From NCBI GenBank assembly GCA_960531495.1, contig OY482847.1, positions 10,874,469-10,938,468 on the forward strand: a DNA stretch of 64,000 bases, in the 5' to 3' direction. The stretch is from Zeus faber. Its lineage: Eukaryota > Chordata > Actinopteri > Zeiformes > Zeidae. This document shows positions 26,701 to 35,905 of the stretch, in pieces (within the stretch, counting starts at the first letter, position 1; each line of letters opens with the position of its first letter). The translations under genes were made by a program, and so were the position numbers. The notes under the pieces were generated by a model. That model made no database searches, was not told the DNA's origin, and saw nothing but the letters and a program-made list of their open reading frames with translations.

Positions 26701-29581
26701 TTTTTTTACACTTATTTTGGTGAGTAACTTAAAAGTAGTGTAACATGTAACTTGTTTGTTATTCTAAAGTCTGGTTTTGCTAAAGCTCTTAACTGTCTCG
26801 GTGCGTTGTAAAAATATTCTCATATTTTTGTCATTATTTATCATTTTTAATAGTCAAGTAAAAGTTACTTATTGAGAAACGAGTGTTTTTCTTCACAAAT
26901 CACGACTCGATAGTTTAACAATGGCATAGTCGCAGTGCTGAAAAAAAATAATTTTTAAATCGAAAATCTAATCGGATCATGACCTTAAAATGGAAAGTCA
27001 AATCAAATCGTGGATTTGGAGAATCGTGACACCCCTATTTAATATGGTAATGCCCAGGGGGGTTAGGGTGGATTACAAGACCCAATATGTGTCATAATGC
27101 AGTGGTTCCCTTAAAATGGAGTTGTAGCAGCAGAGGTGAAATTGAACCAGATGCCTGCAATGACGTTTCTTTAAGGGAATCCTGTCCAAATAATATGTAT
27201 GAGTGGGATGTAAGCAATTTATTAACTGGGGCACTTGTTCGAGTGTAAGCAAAAAATAAAAATAAAAAAGGAAGAATATAGGAGCAGACGGGTGAAAGGA
27301 ATCTGTCAGTTTTCTTTAAGATCGACAGCTCCTGGGCGTCACGGTGGCCCTCAAACATAGTAAGGCCCGCCTCCAGGAAGAAGAGTGGGTGCATTTCAAG
27401 ATTCAAGATTCAAGATTTTAATTTGTCACATACATATACATACTTCCATACATATATGCAGTGAAATGTAATGCATGTGGAATACCCAGAGGGCGGAAAT
27501 TACAGGGGGGACGTAAACATAACTATGTGATTGTAAATAATACAAAAATAATAATACATTGAAAGCACTTATAGACGCAAAACAATGTGTTTTTACGTTT
27601 TAAGTAGGTTTCGAAAGATTGTGCCCCCCACCCCTCGTATGCCTCACAGTGGTCTGGTCCAGTGCCTACCATCCCCAAAACCCCAAACACACCAGCCCTC
27701 GGCACGAGTGTCTGTGGACAAATCACTGGAAGCGGTGGCTGACCTCCAGTAGGTAGCTGCTTTGCAAAGGTTAACTTAGAATAAAGGGATGTGTCAGAGA
27801 TTTTCCTTTCCTTCTACCACTCAGTAGAATAAAACACATTTACAGCTGTTACCACACTGCATGTTGTTAAGCTCCATTACCCTGCGCCGCCACATCGGTG
27901 CGGGGCGGCCGCGTCTCCCCCTGCATGTACTGTACTAACCTATGTCTATGGAGGCAGGAGGTCAATCCACAATTAAAATCCTCAGAACTCCTTGAATTTT
28001 CGAAACCCATTTTCAAGAGGTGTTTTTTGTTATAAACGCCAGACGCGTATTCATGATACAGGGTGCTTGGTTAAATTAAAAATGCGGGTTTTCATACCAA
28101 AATTCTTTATCTTTCGTAGACGGTAGCAGTAATATTTCTATAATATATTATTTAAGATTAACTTACTCTACGTAATTAGCTTGTAAGTATATAATTTTTT
28201 TCTTACTGCATGTAAAATGGCTGCCATGATGTAATTGTCTTCATCATCTTGGAAATACATGAAGACTCCATTCATAAAAAAAAAAACGTTATTACGACAA
28301 ACACTAAAGTTAAAATATTAAGTAAGTTTCCGGCAGTCTTCATAGCGTTCTGGGACTTTTACACATTGACATCAAAAAATTTGAGATCTGCTCCTTCAAG
28401 AAAACTTAATCTAATTATTATCTTTAGTACTTTCAGGCAGGTTATATGTGCGGTATAAAGGGATAGGTGATTTTGGTTTGTTGATGATGAGAGGAAGGAG
28501 CCAGTGAACATGATAAGAAGTGAACACCGTTGAAAAATAAAAGTAAACTGATAATGATGATGGGTTTTGTTTTGGTTACCGTAACCCCAAATGTATGTAG
28601 AAATGCGGGAAATGGGATTCAAATTGCAATTTTTTTATGCTTTACTCATACATAGCGTCCATAGCGGCAAATAATATAACTTTAGTCTCTAAAGAGATAA
28701 GGTGGAGCCCTCTCCTCTCCTCTCCTCTCCTACTGTGCGACCCATCCTCACCTTCGCTCTCCTTTCCTCTCGTAAAAAATAAAAATAAAAATCAGCAACG
28801 GCGGTCATATTGACGTACCGCCGCTGCCAGGTGCATATAGGGGGAACTGCATGATGGAAACTGTAAACTGGATGTCGAAGTTTAGTCACTGCCATACCTG
28901 GATTCCATAGAGGAACTGCTCCGACTCGTTCTCCCCGTCCGACTCCTCGTCCGTCCAGCACTGGCCTTTGATATCCTGGAGGACCACACGGCATAAAAAG
29001 GCCATTACAAGCGAGTGGAGAGAACCCAGACGGCTTCTATCGTCCCTTTCGTCTCAGGATCCTTTATCCTTCTATCTGCCCATCGAGCCTCCTTTCGATT
29101 GCTCCTTTCGATTGCGGGGAGCTTTTTTTATAGCCTCTCAGCCTTTTCTTCCTCCAAAGGACAGGATGCGATTGAAATTCAACCACCAAGGGAAGTGGAT
29201 AAATTGTTGCAAGTAGAAAAAAAAAAAATATATATATATATATATATTTTTTTTTTTTGTAATAAAGATAGCCAGTTGCTTTGTGTGATTCCATTTATAG
29301 CAAAGCCCCGGCTTGGTTGCGTACACTTATTTTTAGACTTTAAACAGCTCTAAAATGCTCAGCCAGGTAGAACCGTCTGCTGTAACATTTAGCTGTCTAT
29401 CACAGGTCTGAAAGTTGGGTTCAGTTCTATAAGTTGTATTCCGTCTTTATGACCCTATAGTCAATATAATTGCATTTTTTCAAGTCCACCACTGACCGGA
29501 CCACTATGAATTGATTAAAATTGGTGTTTACACAGAGACATTGATATTCATATTATTTATGATGTTATTCCATCTTACCAT
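4226..29581 (-). CDS. parp6: PARP6-type mono-ADP-ribosyltransferase (22 coding exons)
   Basis: Intracellular enzyme that transfers single ADP-ribose units from NAD+ to proteins. Twenty-two coding exons (listed separately) join with matching GT-AG phases into about 611 codons. Homology to vertebrate PARP6 runs end to end: N-terminal acidic segment with [29 protein letters not shown], Cys-containing [13 protein letters not shown] and [14 protein letters not shown], then the C-terminal PARP catalytic fold from about residue 395. Visible catalytic elements are [10 protein letters not shown] (His near 454), [10 protein letters not shown] (Tyr 484/489) and FFFVYEDGQ, consistent with the H-Y-Y-type triad of PARP6 rather than the H-Y-E of polymerases. 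Human PARP6 is about 630 residues; the fish protein lacks a roughly 20-residue segment between YPP and GHCKNIP. All exons are open. The start codon is inferred. It diverges from pkm across a 6.7-kb spacer. parp6a/parp6b paralogy cannot be settled here. Confidence 0.95.
5626..5710 (-). CDS. parp6: parp6 coding exon 21
   Basis: 85 nt between acceptor GAAACAG and donor GTGAGT. It encodes [20 protein letters not shown] and HVCTRFFF. Confidence 0.95.
5924..5987 (-). CDS. parp6: parp6 coding exon 20
   Basis: 64 nt between acceptor TCAACAG and donor GTAACC. It encodes [20 protein letters not shown] and E. Confidence 0.94.
6800..6879 (-). CDS. parp6: parp6 coding exon 19
   Basis: 80 nt between acceptor TGCGCAG and donor GTAAAC. 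It encodes [20 protein letters not shown] and RMNTIPQ. Confidence 0.95.
7533..7587. repeat. (CA)n microsatellite
   Basis: Near-perfect CA dinucleotide run preceded by imperfect CACG units, in a parp6 intron. Confidence 0.97.
7859..7928 (-). CDS. parp6: parp6 coding exon 18 (catalytic Tyr motif)
   Basis: 70 nt between acceptor ACCCAAG and donor GTAGGA. It encodes [20 protein letters not shown] and GYS, including the AYGKGIY signature. Confidence 0.96.
7992..8051. repeat. (CA)n microsatellite
   Basis: About 30 CA units; in the parp6 sense strand this is (TG)n about 64 nt upstream of the acceptor of coding exon 18. Confidence 0.97.
8638..8699. repeat. (CACG)n/(CA)n microsatellite
   Basis: Compound CACG then CA run in the same parp6 intron. 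Confidence 0.96.
10634..10706 (-). CDS. parp6: parp6 coding exon 17 (catalytic His motif)
   Basis: 73 nt between acceptor CTCTAG and donor GTATGT. It completes [20 protein letters not shown] and YTKLQ. The H-G pair is the NAD+-binding His motif of the ART fold. Confidence 0.96.
11327..11473. repeat. (TCTA)n/(TCTG)n compound microsatellite
   Basis: About 147 bp of mixed TCTA and TCTG tetranucleotides in a parp6 intron. Confidence 0.96.
12064..12176 (-). CDS. parp6: parp6 coding exon 16 (start of catalytic domain)
   Basis: 113 nt between acceptor GGGCAG and donor GTAAGT. It encodes [20 protein letters not shown] and [17 protein letters not shown]; the last codon is completed to His by the next exon. 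Confidence 0.96.
12627..12675 (-). CDS. parp6: parp6 coding exon 15
   Basis: 49 nt between acceptor TCTGCAG and donor GTAGGC. It encodes (W)[16 protein letters not shown]. Short, but the phases match on both sides. Confidence 0.94.
13272..13339 (-). CDS. parp6: parp6 coding exon 14
   Basis: 68 nt between acceptor GCTGTAG and donor GTAAGT. It encodes [20 protein letters not shown] and LQ. Confidence 0.95.
14427..14492 (-). CDS. parp6: parp6 coding exon 13
   Basis: 22 codons, phase 0, between acceptor GCTACAG and donor GTCGGA. It encodes [20 protein letters not shown] and TQ, a helical segment before the catalytic domain. Confidence 0.95.
14857..14982 (-). CDS. parp6: parp6 coding exon 12
   Basis: 42 codons, phase 0, between acceptor CTCCCCAG and donor GTCATA (non-consensus after GT). 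It encodes [40 protein letters not shown] and PK. Confidence 0.96.
15336..15480. repeat. degenerate (ATAAT)n array
   Basis: Pentanucleotide-like ATAAT/GTAAT/GATAT tandem array in the intron between parp6 coding exons 11 and 12. Confidence 0.85.
15572..15664 (-). CDS. parp6: parp6 coding exon 11
   Basis: 31 codons, phase 0. The acceptor is the TAG that directly ends a (TG)n microsatellite, with no ordinary pyrimidine tract; the donor is GTGTGA. It encodes [20 protein letters not shown] and [11 protein letters not shown]. Confidence 0.95.
15667..15752. repeat. (CA)n microsatellite abutting a parp6 splice acceptor
   Basis: 86 bp of CA with a few CACG units. In the parp6 sense strand this is (TG)n running directly into the TAG acceptor of coding exon 11. 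Confidence 0.97.
16357..16452 (-). CDS. parp6: parp6 coding exon 10
   Basis: 32 codons, phase 0, between acceptor CCTGACAG and donor GTATCG. It encodes [20 protein letters not shown] and [12 protein letters not shown], including a CxxC pair. Confidence 0.96.
18265..18618. repeat. two diverged direct repeats, about 208-bp period
   Basis: Copies at about 18265-18410 and 18473-18618 share ordered blocks: ctaatatctg-ccgtatgt, gatc--at-ggat-aaa-tt, catgttcgt/cgtgttcgt, ttatgccgaagt, and gatagttttag. Estimated identity about 75%. In a parp6 intron; origin unknown. Confidence 0.75.
18672..18815. repeat. (AAT)n/(AAC)n/(ATAATC)n compound microsatellite
   Basis: AAT units, then AAC units, an A-run, then (ATAATC)n. 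Confidence 0.95.
19077..19130 (-). CDS. parp6: parp6 coding exon 9
   Basis: 18 codons, phase 0, between acceptor CATCCCAG and donor GTAAGG. It encodes [18 protein letters not shown]. Confidence 0.95.
20716..20866 (-). CDS. parp6: parp6 coding exon 8
   Basis: 151 nt between acceptor GTAAAG and donor GTCAGA. It encodes [47 protein letters not shown]. Human PARP6 continues with about 20 more residues before GHCKNIP; this exon stops at NSQ. Confidence 0.94.
21085..21135. repeat. (TA)n microsatellite
   Basis: About 25 TA units in a parp6 intron. Confidence 0.96.
21441..21590 (-). CDS. parp6: parp6 coding exon 7
   Basis: 150 nt between acceptor CCCTCAG and donor GTAGGT. It encodes [39 protein letters not shown] and SPIP. 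Open and conserved throughout. Confidence 0.95.
21683..21749 (-). CDS. parp6: parp6 coding exon 6
   Basis: 67 nt between acceptor CTTAG and donor GTGAGC. It encodes [20 protein letters not shown] and LKK. Confidence 0.96.
21795..21842. repeat. (CA)n microsatellite
   Basis: CA run with CACG units about 45 nt upstream, in the sense direction, of the parp6 coding exon 6 acceptor. Confidence 0.95.
21941..22031 (-). CDS. parp6: parp6 coding exon 5
   Basis: 91 nt between acceptor CATCTCAG and donor GTGCGT. It encodes [20 protein letters not shown] and QYLDGP. A sense-strand (TG)n tract lies about 12-15 nt upstream of the acceptor. Confidence 0.95.
22043..22110. repeat. (CA)n/(CACG)n microsatellite
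   Basis: In the parp6 sense strand this TG-rich tract starts about 12-15 nt upstream of the coding exon 5 acceptor. Confidence 0.95.
22916..22976 (-). CDS. parp6: parp6 coding exon 4
   Basis: 61 nt between acceptor GAACAG and donor GTGAGT. It encodes [20 protein letters not shown], nearly identical to human PARP6. Confidence 0.96.
23033..23110. repeat. (CA)n microsatellite
   Basis: About 39 units, about 57 nt upstream (sense) of the parp6 coding exon 4 acceptor. Confidence 0.97.
23526..23620 (-). CDS. parp6: parp6 coding exon 3
   Basis: 95 nt between acceptor TTTTCCTAG and donor GTACGG. It encodes [20 protein letters not shown] and on to SVR. A (TG)n tract in the sense strand starts about 15 nt upstream of the acceptor. 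Confidence 0.95.
23636..23720. repeat. (CA)n-(CG)n microsatellite
   Basis: CA run ending in CGCGCGCG; the sense-strand (TG)n lies about 15 nt upstream of the parp6 coding exon 3 acceptor. Confidence 0.97.
23998..25156 (+). mobile_element. Tc1-like transposon, internally deleted
   Basis: The outer ends are inverted: cactgcgttccaaattattatgcaaat at left, mirrored as atttgcataataatttggaatgcagtg at right. The left flank is TA; the right flank is TG, probably a mutated TA duplication. A further copy of gcataataatttgga at 24968-24983 shows the subterminal IR/DR-type arrangement. Total 1159 bp, shorter than the usual roughly 1.6-kb Tc1 element. It lies antisense in the intron between parp6 coding exons 2 and 3. 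Confidence 0.93.
24221..24890 (+). pseudogene. broken Tc1-like transposase
   Basis: An open frame of 171 codons (24221-24736) starts [12 protein letters not shown] and contains the N-terminal paired-type HTH ([18 protein letters not shown]) and the first catalytic Asp motif ([12 protein letters not shown]). The frame then ends at a frameshift near 24730; [20 protein letters not shown] continues in another frame to about 24890. The second Asp and the final Glu motifs (DNAPSH and NPIENLW types) are absent, lost by internal deletion. Not functional as a transposase. Confidence 0.93.
26930..27045. repeat. possible hAT-like terminal fragment
   Basis: The run aatcgaaaatctaatcgg to gaatcgtgacacccct resembles the AATCG-rich termini of non-autonomous fish hAT elements. 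One end only; no target duplication established. Confidence 0.35.
27395..27500. repeat. dispersed teleost repeat (attcaagattcaagatt family)
   Basis: Contains attcaagattcaagatt, tttgtcacatacatata and acatatatgcagtgaaatgt. The same words recur at 33565-33645 and 59812-59905. Confidence 0.7.
28898..28975 (-). CDS. parp6: parp6 coding exon 2
   Basis: 26 codons, phase 0 to 0, between acceptor CCTCCAG and donor GTATGG. It encodes the acidic N-terminus ([23 protein letters not shown]). Confidence 0.95.
29579..29581 (-). CDS. parp6: parp6 coding exon 1: proposed start codon at exon edge
   Basis: The minus strand reads CAGACCGATG followed by the donor GTAAGA, so ATG is the last codon of its exon and joins in phase to GATATCAAAGG of the next exon, giving MDIKGQ as in human PARP6. 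An in-frame ATG lies five codons upstream (ATGAACAGCAGACCGATG), preceded by an in-frame TGA, so an extra MNSRP extension is possible. The 5' limit of this exon is not resolved. Confidence 0.6.
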
Positions 29582-30967
29582 CGGTCTGCTGTTCATAAGG
29601 CTCGCTCAGAATGGGTTAGGCCTTTTCCTGCTGATGGCCATAGCAGCTGAGCTCCGAGCGGGTGAAGTGAAGTCAGAAAACACCGTTTTTTCCTGGCCTG
29701 CGCTTTCATACGTCCTTCAGCGTCGCGGAACCTGAGAAGGACAGCAAATAATATATCTGCGAAAACAAAAGAACACAACAAAAAAACACTCGAGAGACAA
29801 AGGGACGGTCCTTTCCTTTCTCCAGCAGTTCCACGCTCGCTAAATAGTGCGGTCCTCGTCTTTTCTTTTAATCGTCTGCACTCCACCTTGCCACGTATCC
29901 TAGCAACAGCCATTTCTGCCTTCTGTCAGAGTGGCATTAATCACTGTGGGGAGAGCGTGTGGGAGAGCGGCTTTGTGTGCTGTACACTCCATAAGCAGGA
30001 TGTCTGGATTGTTTTTTCCACATTTCAGCACAGACGTCTTCTCATTACAACAAAAAATGCTGAAAGGTTAGCACGCCGTCAGAGGTCCACTGTAGCCTCA
30101 CAACTTCTTACATCACCGTGCCTCTGGACCGGCATTGGAAATAGCTGCTATGAGTCACCCAGGTGCCATATAATTATACCTTCACCAATTTGATTGTTCT
30201 AAGATACCTGGGGACATTTCATGAGGGAATTTGACATCACAAAATGTCTTCCATTGTTGAAATTTGGTGTACTTTGGAAAATAAGTGTTGATTGTGAAGA
30301 AAGGGGTTATCCAAATATCAATTAAGACAGCATCAACATCACAGACGGCATCCCATCTCTCTTTTGTATTTCACAGCAACCATGTCCCTCTCTCAGAAAT
30401 ATAATCTGAATGGGTAAATCAAATGAGAATCCATTGTTAATTGTCTCATTTTTGCCAGACTTGTTCGGAGCATCAAGTTCATTGTTGTCTAGATCTGAGC
30501 ATTTTTTGTTTTTTCTTTCCACATGGTGCAGGTTTTTGTTTGTTCCCGGCAACTCAATATCTCTGTCAGCTTGAAGACGTATTGCGTGGATTGCATCGAG
30601 GTCTATCACAACATATCATTGGATACAGAATACACATCTCAGTCCCCTTCACTATCAGAATAACCCATTATCATCTTTCCATCCATCCCTTTTTTGCCCC
30701 GTTTGCAGACTGCCCCCCCACCACTGAAACATATCACATACCAACAGAGCTGCAGACAGACAGACGGACCCCACATCCCCTCCCCTTCTAATATGAAAAA
30801 TAATAATAAATAAATAAATAAATAATAATAATTATACTAATACTACTAATAATAACAACGGTTATAATCGTAATAATGATACAAATAATAATAATAAACA
30901 TTTAGAACATGCACGGATGCGGTTCCACCCTCCTTATAATAAATGTTTATTATAAGGCCCCTCTTAC

Positions 30968-31260
30968 CTCTAGGATGCAGAAGGATGCCGTCCTTGCCTC
31001 CTGTCGGTCTCAGAGGGCGCCCCGGCTGCGCGCACTAAAACGGTCCTTCACAAAATCAAAATGAACAGGTTTTGTCCGTCCGTTTTGCGTGTGTTCGTGT
31101 GGGTCCGTGGCGGTGGGCAAGCCAGCTGGGATGTGCGTGCGTGCGTGAGCGTGAGCGCGTGCGCGTGCGGGGGTACGCGTGTTTATCTCTTGCGGATCTG
31201 CGCCGCTCGACCACTGCCTCATATTTTGCCTGACGACACAGAAGGGCCCGCGCATGCGCA
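30968..31260 (-). promoter_or_regulatory. parp6: parp6 promoter and 5' non-coding exon region
   Basis: A CpG-rich block in an otherwise AT-rich region. A donor (CATCCTAGAG|GTAAGAGG) places the 3' end of a non-coding exon at 30968; its 5' end is not defined. A perfect palindromic NRF-1-type motif GCGCATGCGC lies at 31250-31259. The location fits the 5' end of the minus-strand parp6 gene. Confidence 0.65.
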
Positions 31261-31335
31261 GTCGGGGCAGCCAGGTGGCCATGTGACCTGCAGCTGACTG
31301 TGCAGACGAGCAGAGAAGGATGGAGGGAAGTGGCT

Positions 31336-31492
<157 letters not shown>

Positions 31493-31729
31493 GCGTGCGT
31501 GTTATGTGGTAGGCCTACATGGGTCAGATTTACTTTGGAGCCAGTTGGATGGCTGCTATTGAAAAAGTCCATAGTCAGAAAAAGTGTATTTGAGCAATGT
31601 CTCTAAGTAGCGGCCCGTTAATGTCTGCAGTGTTTATATAAACACATATTATATGTTCCTGCTGCATTTGTATGATCCAGTTTGATGTATTAGATAATAA
31701 ACTGTAAAAAAAACAAACAAACATTGGGG

Positions 31730-31830
31730 TCTCAAACTAGAGGGGGGCACATCCGGCCCACTACATGGTGATATTATCGTGATGAATCTGGCCTGCAAAT
31801 ATATATATTTTGTTTTCAAATGCTAAATTA
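31730..31830. repeat. possible hAT-derived repeat fragment
   Basis: ggtctcaaactagagggg...catccggcccac resembles the common fish 'gggtctcaaactcgcggcccgc' hAT/MITE sequence. Weak and truncated. Confidence 0.35.
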
Positions 31831-31934
31831 ACACCACACAAATGGACTTAATGTTTTCAAAATATAAAATGAAGAATTAAATAGATCATAAGAGAGCTAT
31901 TTCTAACAGGATTACGAGACAATTCACTAATGCA

Positions 31935-31973
<39 letters not shown>

Positions 31974-33414
31974 TACATCATAAAAAATTATATTTCAGGC
32001 ATGCATAAAATGAGAGGTAGACCGTTGGGAGCCATAGTTAAGGGCATGGAGAGGTACTGTGGATGGTCTGTTACTGAGTTTTCAACAGCTATTGTTTTGC
32101 CTGTGAATCCACACAAATGCATCGTACCAGAAGTTTAGTGTTGAATATCTATCTACAGCACAAAATATGTTGGTAGCAAATGGATTTGTAAATGTTTCAT
32201 TTTGGCAGCCATCCTCAAAGAAAAGAAATAAATCTGAATTTGTGATTATATTAAAGGGGCATATAATACGATTGAATAATAACATATAATATAATTTAGT
32301 ATTTTTTAACATCAATATGACACCTTTCAATATGAAAAATAATCGAACATCAAGCTATATACGGGAGATTCCTTTTTACACTATTGATACATAATTACAG
32401 TGTTCTACCGTACCCTGCTGCACTTCTTAAGATATAATTATCATTTATAGAAGTACATACGTACATATACTGACATAGTGAAAAAAAGTCCCAAGTATTA
32501 GAAAGTACGAGAAACAGTTACTGAGCCATATTATTCCAGGTGCGTTTCTGACTCTAGCTAATCTAGTTAGTACACACTGCCTGGATTAATCAGAAGATGT
32601 CCAGAGACCTTAATCCTGAGGGACAGCTCAGGACTTGGAGAGTGGTTGGGGTGATTGGACTGCGCGCTTGTCTCTCACCTGGGCAGGTGTGTGTCCATTG
32701 GCCTGGGGCGGCGGAGCGGAGTTCTGGCTCTGGACAGAGGCTGGAAAGACTCAGTGAAACGGCAAAATGGGCAGTGGCAGCAGCAGTGCTAACACCACCA
32801 CTGCTGTGATAAGGTGAGACCTTGAAGGGGCTTGAGGGGAGGGTGGATGCACGCTTGAACTAGGCATGTGAACAAACAAAAGACAAGATGGTAAAATAAT
32901 GACAGTTAGCATTAATCCCTATTGGCTGTGCTTCATATAGTACATTGCATAATTGTGTTAGAGGTCACATGAATATGTCTTTGCCATATCGCAGTTTTAG
33001 AAGCGAGGTGGTTAGTGCGAGGTGTGTCAGGGACATATCTGATTATGACCACACAAGGTGTAATCATCCTTGAGGACATACACCAAGATATTTTCAGCAC
33101 CGCTGAACCTGCAGTGCTGTATTTCCCAGGTCTGTGTGTGCAGTTGATTTTATTACTGTACTTGATGATTAATCTGTCACATTGAGGAACAACCTAACAG
33201 TTAAGTTCATGATATGACCCTAAACATAACTGTCTCATCAGGCCTCCAATAAAACATGTATTTAACGATTATTATGCCAGCACACTTATAATTTAATCAG
33301 GAATTATAATATACAAGTCTGATATTATATAATTCTGTTGTTGATATATTAATAATATATCATTATATAATTATATATGATCAGACTAGACTGTTCCCTA
33401 GCTCCTCGCTCCAC

Positions 33415-33709
33415 TTACACACAGGGCCAGCACAGGTTCACAATTTCACCAGCAATTGTCTATTTAACGCAACCACTACTGCTACTTATAATAGTAATAA
33501 TAATAACAATAATAAAAATAAATTTCTACTCTGGGGCCAAAATGTGGTCCGTCAGGATCAGGCCAACTTCAAGTTCAAATTCAAGAGATTATTTATCACA
33601 TACAACACATACGGTCATACATATATGCTTTAAAATGTCATGACACCTGGTGAGTAGGCACAAACAGCTATATAAGCTTGGCCAGTCGTTATTACTATAA
33701 TTCTTCTTC

Positions 33710-33744
<35 letters not shown>

Positions 33745-33903
33745 ATTATTATTATAATTATTCTTATTATTATTATTATATGTATTATTATTTGTAGAAG
33801 TAGTAGTAATAGTAGCAGTAGTAGTATAAGTAGCAGTAGTGGTTGTGTTAATGAGACAATTGCTGGTGAAATTGTATTAGTGTGCTGGGCCTGTGTGTGT
33901 AAG
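33415..33903. repeat. inverted repeat pair, about 77-bp arms
   Basis: Arm 33415-33490 and the reverse complement of 33827-33903 share caatttcaccagcaattgtc, aaccactactgctacttata and a ttacacaca end, about 88% by eye. The spacer of about 336 bp holds (TTA)n (33706-33781) and a dispersed-repeat copy (33565-33645). Looks like a foldback or MITE-type structure. Confidence 0.7.
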
Positions 33904-34444
33904 TATGTGTGCGTGTATACCTCCTACGAGGGGAATTCCCCACACATCATTATGTGATGTCTTTATGACATCACAACTCTTATAACCGATAGCGATAAGT
34001 GTTTGGACCGTTCAGTCACCCACAGAAAGAAGACGTTTTGCACATCTGTGACTAAGTGACTTGGTGACATAGCAGGTAATGAAATATAAATCATATTTTG
34101 AATAGTAATATGGTAATAATATATCATATAATTACAAAATGTGAAAAAGAAAAACATTAAAATTAAAACAAGCTGAGAATAAAAATGAGAAAGAAAATAT
34201 GAGTAAAGTAAACACCAAATTTAAATCTATATACAGCATCAAAAAGGAAAATTACCGGATCCACAGAAACTATATGTATAAATGTATAAAAATGTACTGT
34301 ATATAATTATGCACATTGTGCAATATCGTTTGTGCATTATATGCTGTGCAGTGTTAGCGAACTGAGAATAATGATAATATATAAATATTAAGGAATATAA
34401 ATGCGTGCAAAGTATTACAGTAATGAGGTGGACACAGTATTTAT

Positions 34445-35205
34445 GAGGTGAGACCTGGGTTGTGACAGGTTTTCAGTGTCCTTATGGCCTGTGGGTAGAA
34501 GCTCTTCTCTGCTTTGGTCCTGTGGCTGCGGAGGCGTCTGCAGGACCACAGCCACAGGACCGGTCCATGGTTGGGATGGTGGGAATCCATAATAATCCCC
34601 CTGAGCCCTTGTCCTGCACCGCTTGGTGTATGAGTCCTGTAGGCAGGGGCGAGTGTCGTCCCGGTGGTACGCTCAGCCGAACGCACCGCTCTCTGCAGGG
34701 CTTTGGGGTCCGGAGAGAAACAGTTCCCACACACCAGGCGGTGATTCACCCTGACATGATGACACGATGCTCTCCATGGCATCAGAGTAAAAGGTTTTCT
34801 GGATCTGTGAGACTTTGAACTTCCTCAGTTGTCTGGGGTGATAAAGGCGCTGCCTAGCTTTTTTTTTTTTTTACCAGAGTGTCTTGGCTGTATGTAATGT
34901 TCATGTCAGGTCCCCAGTGATGTTTACACAGGGGCACCTGTAGCTGCTCACCCCGTTGATGGTGAGAGTGGTGTGGATGCCCTTCTCAAGTCCACCACAA
35001 GCTCCTGGGTTTTCGCTGACGTTTAGGTAGAGGCTGTCGGCCCGGGCACCGCCGTGTCAGGACCTCCAACTCTCCCAGGTCGGCCTTCTCATCGTAGTTT
35101 GGAGATCAGGCCCACCATAAACAACTGTGTTGTCAGGTTCCTTTACGATGGTGTTGGAGCTACTCTTGGCCACACAGTCATTAGTGTACATAGAGTACAG
35201 CATTT
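34445..35205. repeat. interspersed teleost repeat, family not assigned
   Basis: Phrases such as 'gtccttatggcctgtgggtagaagctcttct' and 'gatggtgttggagctactcttggccacacagtca' resemble a high-copy teleost repeat. Broken frames; no intact protein. Confidence 0.5.
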
Positions 35206-35323
35206 ATTTATATTATCAAGCTTATATTATGATCAGATTATATAATTATATTCTATTTTATTATATTATAATCAGATAATGTTATCATATCATACCAGAT
35301 TACATTATTATGATATAACCATG

Positions 35324-35397
<74 letters not shown>

Positions 35398-35398
<1 letters not shown>

Positions 35399-35543
35399 GC
35401 TACTCACAAAAAGTTAGGGATATTCGGCTTTCGGGTGAAATTTCAGGAAATATTATTATTATTATTATTTTATTATTATTATTATTATTATTAATAATAA
35501 TAATAGTAATAATAATAATAATAATAATTATAATAAAAATAAT

Positions 35544-35582
<39 letters not shown>

Positions 35583-35634
35583 GCTACTCACAAAAAGTTA
35601 GGGATATTCGGCTTTCGGGTGAAATTTCAGGAAA

Positions 35635-35668
<34 letters not shown>

Positions 35669-35793
35669 AATAATAATAATAACAATAATAATAATAATAA
35701 TAACATATATATATATATATACGCTACTCACAAAAAGTAAGGGATATTCGGCTTTCGGATGAAATTTCAGGAAATATTATTATTATTATTATT

Positions 35794-35830
<37 letters not shown>

Positions 35831-35905
35831 TATATATATATATATATATATATACGCTACTCACAAAAAGTTAGGGATATTCGGCTTTCGGGTGAAATTT
35901 CAGGA
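35398..35905 (+). repeat. four tandem copies of a Tc1 terminal repeat with (ATT)n/(AAT)n/(AT)n linkers
   Basis: A 51-bp sequence beginning cgctactcacaaaaagtta and ending gaaatttcagga occurs at 35398-35448, 35582-35632, 35722-35772 and 35855-35905, at spacings of 184, 140 and 133 bp. Copies 1-3 break at the same base into aatattatt, then (ATT)n, (AAT)n and (AT)n. Copy 4 is the genuine left end of the transposon that follows. Confidence 0.96.

Larger units (their letters stand above)
24897..28897. other. parp6 intron sequence, mostly unannotated
   Basis: No exon was recognised. A retroelement-like tail (ggggattaataaagtacct) sits near 26430-26455, a hAT-like end fragment (aatcgtgacacccct) near 26930-27045, and a dispersed teleost repeat at 27395-27500. 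Confidence 0.6.

Noticed and set aside
35398..35905. Regularly spaced repeats resembling a CRISPR array
   Set aside because: Vertebrate context, low-complexity 'spacers', and the repeat is the end of the adjacent Tc1-like element.
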